A stretch of DNA of 64,000 nucleotides from Burkholderia sp. D-99 (GCF_011605345.1 NZ_JAAOXM010000002.1:186001-250000); one strand, 5' to 3'. Positions 8,601 to 16,201 are shown, counted from the stretch's first letter. Made by a program: numbers and translations. The notes: generated by a model not told the origin, from the sequence alone.

Positions 8601-8654
8601 GCGCCGGATGTCCCGCTGGCCCACGAGTCAGGGTTCACACAGCCCTGCTGGTGC
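8601..8654 (+). ncRNA. Possible tRNA-like fold at the 5' end of the operon leader
   Basis: GCGCCGG (8601-8607) can pair with CTGGTGC (8648-8654) as a 7-bp acceptor-like stem that includes G-U pairs. Directly before the 3' strand, CAGGG (8629-8633) and CCCTG (8643-8647) form a T-arm-like stem with a loop beginning TTC. No D arm or anticodon arm is evident in the 21 bases between. It begins at the predicted transcription start. The fold is weaker than the two downstream elements and could be coincidental. Confidence 0.3.
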
Positions 8655-8715
8655 GCCGCCGCCGAACCTGGTTCGTCGCGGTCGCGCATGCCGCCATGGG
8701 CAGACGAAGGCAAAC

Positions 8716-8760
8716 GGGCGCGTACTGGCACTTCGCCCGGGTTCGAATCCCGGGGCGCCC
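8716..8760 (+). ncRNA. tRNA-like minihelix (acceptor stem plus T arm, no D or anticodon arm)
   Basis: GGGCGC (8716-8721) pairs with GCGCCC (8755-8760). Between them is a canonical T arm: CCGGG (8737-8741), loop TTCGAAT (8742-8748), CCCGG (8749-8753). Only 15 bases separate the 5' acceptor strand from the T arm, too few for D and anticodon arms. It ends two bases before the larger tRNA-like element. A GACGAAGG motif at 8703-8710, just upstream, resembles the Ro-binding motif of bacterial Y RNAs, whose other end is also tRNA-like; no Ro gene is in the window. Confidence 0.6.
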
Positions 8761-8762
8761 TC

Positions 8763-8834
8763 CGTTCGGTAGCTCATTCGGGTAGAGCAGCCGGCGCAAG
8801 CCGGTGTGTAGCGGGTTCGAATCCCGCTCGAACG
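8763..8834 (+). ncRNA. tRNA-like RNA with a GCAA tetraloop in place of the anticodon loop
   Basis: A full cloverleaf can be drawn. The acceptor stem is CGTTCGG (8763-8769) with TCGAACG (8828-8834). The D arm is GCTC/GAGC (8772-8775, 8785-8788) with a loop holding the usual A14, GG and A21, and U8 is present. The T arm is GCGGG/CCCGC (8811-8815, 8823-8827) with loop TTCGAAT. The third arm is GCCGGC-GCAA-GCCGGT (8790-8805): a 6-bp stem closed by a GNRA tetraloop, so there is no anticodon. No CCA is encoded (the next bases are CTG). It lies inside the RtcR/sigma-54-controlled transcript, 259 bp before slipin. It cannot decode; a role as sensor, decoy or ligase substrate is inferred. Confidence 0.8.
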
Positions 8835-9093
8835 CTGTCCGCAAGGACAGCCTTGTAATGAAAGCAGTACCCGCCGGTGCGGGCCGCGAGGCCCGCCGCG
8901 CGTCGGACCGGTTGCGGTTCCGCGCGATCGGCCGGACGGCCGCACGGCCCGCGCGAAGGCGCACGACGACGCGATGCAGGATGCGTCGCCGCGCACTTCA
9001 GCGCCGGGCCGGCGCGCCGCCCGCCCGGTTGCGTCGCACCGCGATCCGCACGATGCGCGTCACCCGGCGGCCATTGAAGAAAAGGACAAGAAT
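8835..9093 (+). ncRNA. Structured remainder of the RNA-repair operon leader
   Basis: No coding signal is seen. Directly after the tRNA-like element comes hairpin CTGTCC-GCAA-GGACAG (8835-8850). Then GCGGGCC-GCGA-GGCCCGC (8879-8896), again closed by a GNRA tetraloop, overlaps an alternative hairpin CCCGC-CGGT-GCGGG (8870-8883). CGACGC/GCGTCG (8967-8972, 8983-8988) can also pair. Three GNRA-closed stems in about 110 nt is unusual. The ribosome binding site of slipin (AGGA near 9083) ends the region. Confidence 0.5.
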
Positions 9094-10236
9094 ATGTGGA
9101 TGCGACATGTAGTGAAGAAGAACGAACGCGCGCTGCTGATGAATGAGGGCGATTTCGTGAAGGTGCTCGAACCGGGCGTGTTCAAGGCCTTCGATCCGTT
9201 CAAGCGCCTGTCGGTGCAGACCGCGCGTCTCGACGCGCCGCTCGCCGATGCGGCACTGGCCGACTATCTGCGTCACGACGCCCAGGACGTGCTCGCCCGG
9301 CACTTCGTCGCGATGGATCTCGCCGACGACGAAGCCGGCCTGCGCTACGAAGACGACGTGCTCGTCGAAATCCTGGCGCCGGGCACGCGCCGGCTGTACT
9401 GGCGCGGCCTGACCGCGCACCGTCTCGAGCGCGTCGATCTCGCGCAGGACAGCATGCTGCCGGCCGCGCTCGTGAAGCGCATCGCGCAACCGGCGCTGCG
9501 TGCGCGCGGCGTGGCGGGCCTGGCAGGCGTGCTGCTGGCGCAGGTGCCGGCATACCACGTCGGCATGCTGAAGATCGACGGCAAGATCGAGCGGCTGCTG
9601 GACGCGGGCGTCGCGGCGTTCTGGCGCTTCAACCGCGACATCGCGGTCGAACTCGTCGACCTGCGCGTGCAGGCGCTCGAAGTCGGCGGACAGGAAATCC
9701 TGACGCGCGACAAGGTCGCGCTGCGCCTGAACCTGTCGGCGACGTGGTGCTATGCGGACGTGCTGCATGCGTTCGGCCAGTTGCAAAAGCCGGTCGAACA
9801 CCTGTATCGCGAGCTGCAGTTCGCACTGCGCGCAGCCGTCGGCACGCGCTCGCTCGACGAACTGCTGGAAGACAAGCAGTCGATCGACGACGTCGTGATC
9901 ACGCAGGTGCGTGCACGTCTCGGCCATTCGGGCGTGGAGGTGCGCAGCGTCGGCGTGAAGGATATCGTGCTGCCGGGCGACATGAAGACGATCCTCGCGC
10001 AGGTGGTCGAAGCGGAAAAGTCCGCGCAGGCGAACGTGATTCGCCGTCGCGAGGAAACGGCCGCCACGCGTTCGCTGCTGAACACCGCGAAGGTGATGGA
10101 AGAAAACCCGACCGCGCTGCGGCTCAAGGAGCTGGAAACGCTCGAGCGCGTCGCGGAACGGATCGACCGGATCTCGGTGTTCGGCGGTCTCGACCAGGTG
10201 CTGAACGGACTCGTCAGCATCAAGGGCGCGCAATGA
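9094..10236 (+). CDS. Slipin-like SPFH/band-7 protein of the RNA-repair operon
   Basis: 380 residues. It begins MWMRHVVKKNERALL and carries an SPFH/band-7 domain in its second half: VELVDLRVQALEVGGQEILTRD, then VTARARLG-like segments ending GVEVRSVGVKDIVLPGDMK. The C-terminal part (VVEAEKSAQANVIRRREETA) is the charged coiled coil that follows band-7 domains. There is no clear transmembrane segment, unlike most slipins. AGGA lies about 8 bases before the ATG at 9094; an in-frame ATG at 8974 would fall inside the structured leader. Band-7 genes are known companions of rtcB in proteobacterial RNA-repair operons. It probably forms a scaffold; its exact role is unknown. Confidence 0.88.
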   Translation: MWMRHVVKKNERALLMNEGDFVKVLEPGVFKAFDPFKRLSVQTARLDAPLADAALADYLRHDAQDVLARHFVAMDLADDEAGLRYEDDVLVEILAPGTRRLYWRGLTAHRLERVDLAQDSMLPAALVKRIAQPALRARGVAGLAGVLLAQVPAYHVGMLKIDGKIERLLDAGVAAFWRFNRDIAVELVDLRVQALEVGGQEILTRDKVALRLNLSATWCYADVLHAFGQLQKPVEHLYRELQFALRAAVGTRSLDELLEDKQSIDDVVITQVRARLGHSGVEVRSVGVKDIVLPGDMKTILAQVVEAEKSAQANVIRRREETAATRSLLNTAKVMEENPTALRLKELETLERVAERIDRISVFGGLDQVLNGLVSIKGAQ

Positions 10237-10295
10237 ATGGACAGGCACGGCGCACGGGCGCCGTGCCTCATGAACAACGAAGCAAGGTGATGAAC

Positions 10296-11519
10296 ATGAG
10301 TGCAATGGACTACCAGGTGATGGAACTGGCGAACGGCAAGCCGGTGAAGATGTGGACGCAAGGCGTCGCTGTCGAGGAGGAAGCGCGCGCGCAACTGCGC
10401 AACACCGCGCAGATGCCGTTCATCTTCAGCCACGTCGCGGTGATGCCGGACGTCCACCTCGGCAAGGGCTCGACGATCGGCAGCGTGATCCCGACGAAGG
10501 GCGCGATCATTCCGGCCGCGGTCGGTGTCGACATCGGCTGCGGGATGATGGCCGCGCGCACGACGCTGACCGCGTCCGACCTGCCGGACTCGCTCGCGGG
10601 CCTGCGCAGTGCGATCGAACGCGCGGTGCCGCACGGCCGCGCGCCGGGCCGCCGCGATCCGGGCGCGTGGGGCGACCGTACGCCGGCCTCCGTGACCGAA
10701 TCGTGGAAGGCGCTGCAACCGGGCTTCCAGCGAATCGTCGACAAGTATCCGAAGCTGGAAAAGACGAACCACTACGCGCATCTCGGCACGCTCGGCACCG
10801 GCAACCACTTCATCGAAGTGTGCGTCGACGAAGCGGACCACGTGTGGTTCATGCTGCACAGCGGCTCGCGCGGCGTCGGCAATGCGATCGGCAGCCTGTT
10901 CATCGAACTCGCGCAGGCCGACATGCGGCAGCACATCGCCAACCTGCCGGATCGCAACCTCGCGTATTTCACCGAGGGCAGCCGGCACTTCGACGACTAC
11001 GTCGAAGCGGTCGGGTGGGCGCAGGACTACGCGCGGCGCAACCGGCAGGCGATGATGGATGCGGTGATCGGTGTGGCGCGCGGCGTGATCGCCAAGCCGT
11101 TCTCGGTCGACGAACACGCGGTGAACTGCCACCACAACTACGTGCAGCGCGAACGCCATTTCGGCGAAGACGTGCTCGTGACGCGCAAGGGCGCGGTGTC
11201 CGCGCAGAAGGGGCAGCTCGGGATCATTCCGGGCTCGATGGGGGCGAAGAGCTTCATCGTGCGCGGGCTCGGCAACCCGGAAAGCTTCTGCTCGTGCAGC
11301 CACGGTGCGGGCCGGACGATGAGCCGCACCGAAGCGAAGCGCCGCTTCACGGTCGACGACCAGGTGAAGGCAACGCAGGGCGTCGAATGCCGCAAGGACT
11401 CGGGCGTCGTCGACGAAATCCCGATGGCCTACAAGGACATCGACGCGGTGATGGCGGCCCAGCGCAGCCTCGTCGAAGTGGTGCATACGCTGCGTCAGGT
11501 GGTGTGCGTGAAAGGATAG
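10296..11519 (+). CDS. rtcB: RtcB, 3'-phosphate/5'-hydroxyl RNA ligase
   Basis: 407 residues, collinear with E. coli RtcB. It keeps PVKMWTQGV, the metal/guanylylation residues Asp79 and Cys82 in GVDIGCGM, the metal-binding His of GTGNHFIE and LHSGSRG, the NCHHNYVQ segment, and the guanylated His in CSHGAGR, and ends VVCVKG. RtcB joins 2',3'-cyclic-phosphate and 5'-OH ends, such as tRNAs cut in the anticodon loop, using GTP and Mn2+. I chose ATG 10296 (AAGG 8 bases upstream); ATG 10290 is equally in frame. It follows slipin by 59 bp and precedes the nucleotidyltransferase. No rtcA is present. Confidence 0.96.
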   Translation: MSAMDYQVMELANGKPVKMWTQGVAVEEEARAQLRNTAQMPFIFSHVAVMPDVHLGKGSTIGSVIPTKGAIIPAAVGVDIGCGMMAARTTLTASDLPDSLAGLRSAIERAVPHGRAPGRRDPGAWGDRTPASVTESWKALQPGFQRIVDKYPKLEKTNHYAHLGTLGTGNHFIEVCVDEADHVWFMLHSGSRGVGNAIGSLFIELAQADMRQHIANLPDRNLAYFTEGSRHFDDYVEAVGWAQDYARRNRQAMMDAVIGVARGVIAKPFSVDEHAVNCHHNYVQRERHFGEDVLVTRKGAVSAQKGQLGIIPGSMGAKSFIVRGLGNPESFCSCSHGAGRTMSRTEAKRRFTVDDQVKATQGVECRKDSGVVDEIPMAYKDIDAVMAAQRSLVEVVHTLRQVVCVKG

Positions 11520-11574
11520 CGCGGTGCGCGGCCGATGGCCGGCGGCCGCGCACAACGAAAGGGAAACGACAAAA

Positions 11575-12387
11575 ATGAAAACGGAAAAAATGACTGCCGT
11601 GCGCAGCGCGCACCCGGTCGACCCGGCCGTGCGGGCGCGCGTGATGGCGGAGCTCGCGGAAGTCGAGCGCCGCCATGACGTGAGCGTGCTGTTCGCGTGC
11701 GAATCGGGCAGCCGCGGCTGGGGGTTCGCATCGCCGGACAGCGACTACGACGTGCGCTTCGTGTATGCGCACCGGCGCGACTGGTACCTGAGCGTCGAGT
11801 TGCAACGCGACGTGATCGAGCGGCCGCTCGACGACGAGCTCGACGTCAGCGGCTGGGAACTGCGCAAGGCACTGCAACTGCTGCGCCGCTCGAACCCGAC
11901 GCTGCTCGAATGGCTCGACTCGCCCGTCGTGTATCGCGAAGACGCGCGCTGGGCGCCGCGGCTCAGGTCGCTGGCGTCGGCGTTCTTCTCGCCGGTGCGC
12001 GGGCGTCACCACTACCTCGCAATGGCGAAGAAGAACTTTCGCGGTTATCTGCAAGGCGACACGGTGCGCTACAAGAAGTACCTGTACGTGCTGCGCCCGC
12101 TGCTCGCGGTGCGCTGGATCGACTCGGGGCTCGGGATGCCGCCGATGCGTTTCGCGGATCTCGTCGACGGCACCGTGCACGAGCCGGCGGTACGCGCGGA
12201 GCTCGACGCGTTGCTCGCGCTGAAGATGAGCGCGAACGAAAGCGAATACGGGCCGCGCCGGCCGGCGATCCACGCGCTCGTCGAGACGATGCTTGCCGAT
12301 GCCGAACACGATCGCGAATACAAGCGGCCGTGGGGCGACGTGGCGATGCTCGACGCGTTCCTGCGCGACGTGGTCGACGCTCGATGA
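11575..12387 (+). CDS. RNA-repair nucleotidyltransferase (polymerase-beta superfamily, RlaP-type)
   Basis: 270 residues from ATG 11575 (AGGG upstream at a long spacing; ATG 11590 is an alternative). The catalytic signature is clear: GSRGWGFASPDSDYDVRFVY, i.e. GSR followed by the SDxD metal-binding aspartates, around residues 42-61. A helical second half contains KKNFRGYLQG and RYKKYLYVLRPLLAVRW. The family (COG3541, YcgL-like) recurs in RtcB operons and has been proposed to add nucleotides to or tag RNA ends. It is the last gene of the slipin-rtcB operon, followed by a strong terminator hairpin. The substrate is unproven. Confidence 0.88.
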   Translation: MKTEKMTAVRSAHPVDPAVRARVMAELAEVERRHDVSVLFACESGSRGWGFASPDSDYDVRFVYAHRRDWYLSVELQRDVIERPLDDELDVSGWELRKALQLLRRSNPTLLEWLDSPVVYREDARWAPRLRSLASAFFSPVRGRHHYLAMAKKNFRGYLQGDTVRYKKYLYVLRPLLAVRWIDSGLGMPPMRFADLVDGTVHEPAVRAELDALLALKMSANESEYGPRRPAIHALVETMLADAEHDREYKRPWGDVAMLDAFLRDVVDAR

Positions 12388-12393
12388 AATGCG

Positions 12394-12426
12394 AACGGCG
12401 CGATGCCTGCGGGCATCGCGCCGTTT
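12394..12426 (+). terminator. Terminator of the RNA-repair operon
   Basis: A perfect 14-bp stem, 12394-12407 with 12412-12425 (core GGCGCGATGCC/GGCATCGCGCC), loop TGCG, with a short T run. It starts 7 bases after the nucleotidyltransferase stop codon. Confidence 0.85.
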
Positions 12427-12645
12427 CCGCATTCGCACTCGCCCGCCCCATGCCGGCCAGCAACGTACGTGCCCGCGAACTACGCATCGCCACCGCGATC
12501 GGCGCCCATGGCGGCGGTATACTCGATGCCGTTCGGCACAGCGCGCCGCCGCATGCGCCACTGCCTTCGACCTGCCCCGCTTGCTGACGATGCGCTTGCA
12601 GCCCGACGTCTTGCGCCCGCCCATCCACAGTCGATACGAACCGCC

Positions 12646-13794
12646 ATGTCGCACCGCCTTTCGCTCGCCATCGCCGCCCTCCTCGCCGCTTCTCCGATCG
12701 TTGCCCAGGCTCGCCCGCTCGCGCGGCCGCCGGTCGAACGCGACTTCAGGAACTGGGCAGTCGTCTGCGACAACGGCAACCGTTGCATTGCCGAAAGTCA
12801 TGCCGACGATATCGACGACTCGCGCACCAGCCTCATCCTGCGCGTGACGCGCGATGCCGGCCCGGACGCGCAAGCCTCGCTCGACCTCTACGCGTCGGCG
12901 CCGCTGGACCTGCGCACGACACGCGCGGACGGCCGCCCGTTCGACGCAATGGCGGCCCAATGGCATGCGTTCGGCGGCAAACCGGACGACGACGAAGCCC
13001 ACCCGTTCCGGATCCGGACCAACGATCCGGCAACGGTTGCCGCATGGCTCGCCGCGTCGCGCAATGCGCAACTGCTGAGCTTCGGCGATCCGGCATCGGC
13101 GCAAACCGCTCGAATGCCGTTGACGGGATTGAATGCCGCGCTGCTGCTGATCGACGACACGCAAGGCCGCGTGGGCACCACGACGGCGCTGCTGCGCCCC
13201 GGCAACCGGCCCGCGTCGTCGGTGCCGGCCGCGCCGGCACTGCCGCCCGCCGTCGTACCGGCACCGGCCGTCGCGAACCTGTCGGCCGCCGAGCAGCGCC
13301 CGCTCGTCGACGCGGTGCTCGCAAAGTTCGGCGACGACGTGAAGCAATGTGCGGCCGATGTCGAAGACGAAATGCCGGCCAGCGATCGCACGAAGGCGTC
13401 ACGCGCCGTGGCGATCTCCGCCGACGAAGCGCTCGTCGCGATACCGTGCCAGACCAGCAGCATGTATAACCATACCGACCTGTGGTATCGCGTGCGACGG
13501 ACGGCACCGTTCACGCCGACAGCGATGAATTTCGGCGAGAACGCGAACGCGGGACTCGATTCGGCGTCCTTCGCGAACGAACTGACGGAGGCCGGCTACG
13601 ACCGTACCCGCGCGACGCTGTCGAGCAAGGTCAGGCTGCGCAGTGCCGGTGATTGCGGCTCGACCGCATCGTGGATCTTCGACGGCCGGCGCTTCATGCT
13701 CGACGACATCGCCACGCACGGCACGTGCAACGGCCTGTTCGACGATCAATGGCCACGCCTGTATCGACGCGCCGACGCGACGGTCAATCGCTGA
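12646..13794 (+). CDS. DUF1176-type periplasmic protein
   Basis: 382 residues with a signal peptide (MSHRLSLAIAALLAASPIVAQA, cleavage near residue 22). After it comes DFRNWAVVCDNGNRCIAES, the typical DUF1176 opening in which two cysteines are probably disulphide-bonded. More paired cysteines follow in the C-terminal half (KQCAADVEDE, IPCQTSS, GDCGSTASWIFDGRRF, HGTCNGL). Family members are exported proteins of unknown function. It stands alone between the RNA-repair terminator and a convergent O-methyltransferase gene. The start was chosen because the signal peptide begins exactly there; the ribosome site is poor. Confidence 0.78.
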   Translation: MSHRLSLAIAALLAASPIVAQARPLARPPVERDFRNWAVVCDNGNRCIAESHADDIDDSRTSLILRVTRDAGPDAQASLDLYASAPLDLRTTRADGRPFDAMAAQWHAFGGKPDDDEAHPFRIRTNDPATVAAWLAASRNAQLLSFGDPASAQTARMPLTGLNAALLLIDDTQGRVGTTTALLRPGNRPASSVPAAPALPPAVVPAPAVANLSAAEQRPLVDAVLAKFGDDVKQCAADVEDEMPASDRTKASRAVAISADEALVAIPCQTSSMYNHTDLWYRVRRTAPFTPTAMNFGENANAGLDSASFANELTEAGYDRTRATLSSKVRLRSAGDCGSTASWIFDGRRFMLDDIATHGTCNGLFDDQWPRLYRRADATVNR

Positions 13795-13922
13795 CGCGCG
13801 CGTCGTACCGGAACACGCCGGCAAGTCATTACCCATAACAAACCGAGGGGCCGACCCATGCATCTGCGCCGCACAATGCGACCGCGACTCGGCGCACGCG
13901 CGGCTGGCGCTCCGCCATCACC

Positions 13923-14591
13923 TCACGCGCCGACGATCGAGATCGAGAACCCGTCCCAGCCCTTCTGCCCGACCGTCTGCACGGCCGTCGTGGTGACGTG
14001 CGGCGCGGCGACGAGACGCGCGAACCCGTCGCGCACGCCGGCCACGTCGGGCTCGCGATTATCGAGGTCGGCCACACGCCCGCCGCGCACGACGTTGTCG
14101 ACGACGATCACCGTACCGGGCCGCGACAGCTTCAGCGCCGCGTCGAGATAGACCGGGTTGTTGTCCTTGTCGGCATCGATGAAGATGAAATCGAACGGCG
14201 CTTCACCCGCGTCGACGAGCCGCGCGAGGCTGTCCTTCGCGCTGCCGACCACCACCGTCACGACCTCCGCGAACCCGGCGCGCGCGATGTTTTGCGTCGC
14301 GACCTTCGCATGCTCGGGGTTCAGTTCGAGCGTCACGAGCGTGCCGCCCGGCGGCAATGCGCGCGCGAGCCAGATCGTGCTGTAACCGCCGAGCGTGCCG
14401 ACCTCGAGGATCCGCCGTGCGCCGCGGATCGTCGCGAGCAGCTGCAGCAGCTTGCCCTGGTTGGGCGCGACGTTGATCGCGGGCAGCCCGGCCGCGTCGC
14501 TTGCCGCCAGCGCGGCATCGAGCGCGTCGTCGGACGGCACGAGCGTCGCGGAGAAATACGCATCCACCTGGTTCCAATGATCCTGATTCAT
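13923..14591 (-). CDS. SAM-dependent O-methyltransferase (COMT/CCoAOMT-like)
   Basis: 222 residues with the class I Rossmann methyltransferase order: motif I ILEVGTLGGYSTIWLAR, motif II LVTLELNPEHAKVA, the metal-binding aspartate in FDFIFIDADKDNN, and VIVVDNVVRGGRV with the second metal ligand. This is the cation-dependent O-methyltransferase family acting on catechol-like hydroxyls. AAGGGG lies 7 bases before the ATG at 14591. It is divergent from metY, sharing a 132-bp intergenic region, which suits a SAM-dependent enzyme beside a methionine gene, though no shared regulator site is obvious. The natural substrate is unknown. Confidence 0.88.
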   Translation of the reverse strand: MNQDHWNQVDAYFSATLVPSDDALDAALAASDAAGLPAINVAPNQGKLLQLLATIRGARRILEVGTLGGYSTIWLARALPPGGTLVTLELNPEHAKVATQNIARAGFAEVVTVVVGSAKDSLARLVDAGEAPFDFIFIDADKDNNPVYLDAALKLSRPGTVIVVDNVVRGGRVADLDNREPDVAGVRDGFARLVAAPHVTTTAVQTVGQKGWDGFSISIVGA

Positions 14592-14684
14592 CGTGTACCC
14601 CTTGTTTGCGGAAAAGGCATTTTATGCGCCGCACCGCTATAAGCAACAAACCATTCGTTCTAAGGGCTGCCCCGCACGTGCTCC

Positions 14685-14690
14685 TATAAT
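14685..14690 (+). promoter_or_regulatory. metY: Likely -10 box of metY
   Basis: A perfect TATAAT lies 34 bp before the metY start codon. No good -35 box is visible 17 bp upstream, so an activator may be needed. I see no SAM riboswitch in the short leader. Confidence 0.4.
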
Positions 14691-14723
14691 CGCCGGACCA
14701 CCACAACAACAAACGGAGCACCC

Positions 14724-16019
14724 ATGACCGATCAGGCCAATCCGAACTGGCGTCTCGAAACCATCGCCGTGCACGGCGGTTATCGTCCCGACCCGACCAC
14801 GCGCGCGGTCGCCGTCCCGATCTACCAGACCGTTGCGTACGCATTCGACGACACGCAGCACGGTGCCGACCTGTTCGACCTGAAGGTCCAGGGCAACATC
14901 TACACGCGGATCATGAACCCGACGACGGACGTACTCGAGCAGCGCATCGCCGCGCTCGAGGGCGGCATCGGCGCGCTGGCGCTGGCATCGGGGCAATCGG
15001 CCGTCACGTACGCGATCCAGACGATCGCCGAAGCCGGCGACAACATCGTGTCCGCGAGTTCGCTGTACGGCGGCACCTACAACCTGTTCGCGCATACGCT
15101 GCCGCAATACGGGATCACGACGCGCTTCGCCGATCCGCGCGACCCCGCGTCGTTCGAGCCGCTGATCGATGCGCGCACGAAAGCGATCTTCGCGGAATCG
15201 GTCGGCAACCCGCTCGGCAACGTCACCGACATCGCCGCACTCGCGGAAGTCGCGCATCGCCACGGCATCCCGCTGATCGTCGACAACACGGTGCCGTCGC
15301 CGTACCTGCTGCGCCCGATCGAGCACGGCGCGGACATCGTCGTGCATTCGCTGACGAAGTATCTCGGCGGGCACGGCACGAGCCTCGGCGGTGCGATCGT
15401 CGATTCGGGCAAGTTCCCGTGGGCCGAGCATGCCGACCGCTTCAAGCGGCTGAACGAGCCCGACGTCAGCTATCACGGCGTCGTCTACACGGAAGCGTTC
15501 GGGCCGGCCGCCTATATCGGCCGCGCGCGCGTGGTGCCGCTGCGCAACATGGGCGCGGCCATCTCGCCGTTCAATGCCTTCCAGATCCTGCAGGGCATCG
15601 AAACGCTGGCGCTGCGCGTCGAGCGGATCAGCGACAACGCGCTGAAGATCGCGCAGCACCTCGCGCGTCATGAGCGCGTCGAATGGGTGAACTATGCGGG
15701 CCTGCCCGATCACCCCGACCATCCGCTCGTCGCGCGCTACCTGTCGGGCCGTGCGCCGGGCATCCTGACGTTCGGCGTGAAGGGCGGCCGCGACGGCGGT
15801 GCGAAGTTCCAGGACGCGCTGAAGCTGTTCACGCGGCTCGTCAACATCGGCGACACGAAATCGCTCGCGACGCACCCGGCCTCGACGACGCACCGGCAGC
15901 TGTCGCCGGCCGAACTCGCGAAGGCCGGCGTGAAGGAAGAGACGGTGCGGCTGTCGATCGGCATCGAACATATCGACGACCTGCTCGCCGATCTCGACCA
16001 GGCGCTCGCACAGGTTTGA
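14724..16019 (+). CDS. metY: O-acetylhomoserine sulfhydrylase (MetY)
   Basis: 431 residues of the Cys/Met-metabolism PLP family, the length typical for MetY rather than the shorter MetZ/MetB. It has ETIAVHGGYRPD, YTRIMNPTTDVLEQR, ASGQSAVTYAIQ, and the PLP lysine in VVHSLTKYLGGHG. The phosphate-handling and C-terminal stretch TRLVNIGDTKSLATHPAST is also MetY-like. It makes homocysteine from O-acetylhomoserine and sulfide, and also accepts methanethiol. CGGAG precedes the ATG at 14724. It is monocistronic, followed by a hairpin, then an unrelated metal-transport gene. Confidence 0.93.
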   Translation: MTDQANPNWRLETIAVHGGYRPDPTTRAVAVPIYQTVAYAFDDTQHGADLFDLKVQGNIYTRIMNPTTDVLEQRIAALEGGIGALALASGQSAVTYAIQTIAEAGDNIVSASSLYGGTYNLFAHTLPQYGITTRFADPRDPASFEPLIDARTKAIFAESVGNPLGNVTDIAALAEVAHRHGIPLIVDNTVPSPYLLRPIEHGADIVVHSLTKYLGGHGTSLGGAIVDSGKFPWAEHADRFKRLNEPDVSYHGVVYTEAFGPAAYIGRARVVPLRNMGAAISPFNAFQILQGIETLALRVERISDNALKIAQHLARHERVEWVNYAGLPDHPDHPLVARYLSGRAPGILTFGVKGGRDGGAKFQDALKLFTRLVNIGDTKSLATHPASTTHRQLSPAELAKAGVKEETVRLSIGIEHIDDLLADLDQALAQV

Positions 16020-16026
16020 CCGCGAC

Positions 16027-16052
16027 GGGCGCGCCGGCTTGCCGGTGCGCCC
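16027..16052 (+). terminator. Hairpin after metY
   Basis: GGGCGC-G-CCGGC pairs with GCCGG-T-GCGCCC in a 26-base hairpin 8 bases after the metY stop. No T run follows, so it is only a possible terminator. Confidence 0.45.
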
Positions 16053-16065
16053 GGCATCGAATGTC

Positions 16066-16096
16066 TTGACCCTGAAGCGGCTTCAAGGTGTTCAAT
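16066..16096 (+). promoter_or_regulatory. MerR-type metal-responsive promoter (19-bp spacer with dyad)
   Basis: TTGACC (-35, 16066-16071) and TTCAAT (-10-like, 16091-16096) are 19 bp apart. Between and overlapping them is a dyad centred on 16079 with 9 of 10 pairs matching (16069-16078 with 16080-16089). This overlong spacer filled by an inverted repeat is the hallmark of promoters controlled by MerR, ZntR, CadR or PbrR proteins. It drives the ZIP-type transporter gene. No merR gene lies nearby. Confidence 0.7.
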
Positions 16097-16201
16097 CCCC
16101 GGTTGATGCCGGGGTAACGCCCGGCGTGTATGAACCGTACAAGGCGGCCGGGCAGCAAGACGCCGGGCCCGCTGCGGTAAGCCAACCGTCCGAGAGGCCT
16201 C
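16097..16201 (+). other. Structured 5' untranslated region of the ZIP-type gene
   Basis: CCCCGG-TTGATG-CCGGGG (16097-16114) is a good hairpin. More CCCGGC/GCCGGG and CGCCGGG/CCCGGCG pairings follow up to the ribosome binding site (GAGAGG near 16192). I could not match it to a known metal riboswitch. Confidence 0.35.

Noticed and set aside
8763..8834. A standard tRNA gene
   Set aside because: The anticodon arm closes with a 4-nt GCAA loop and no anticodon can be placed, so it is listed as tRNA-like RNA instead.
8601..9093. Firm assignment of the leader as a Y RNA
   Set aside because: There is a Y-like GACGAAGG motif, but no Ro60 gene is in the window and the long closing stem of Y RNAs was not found.
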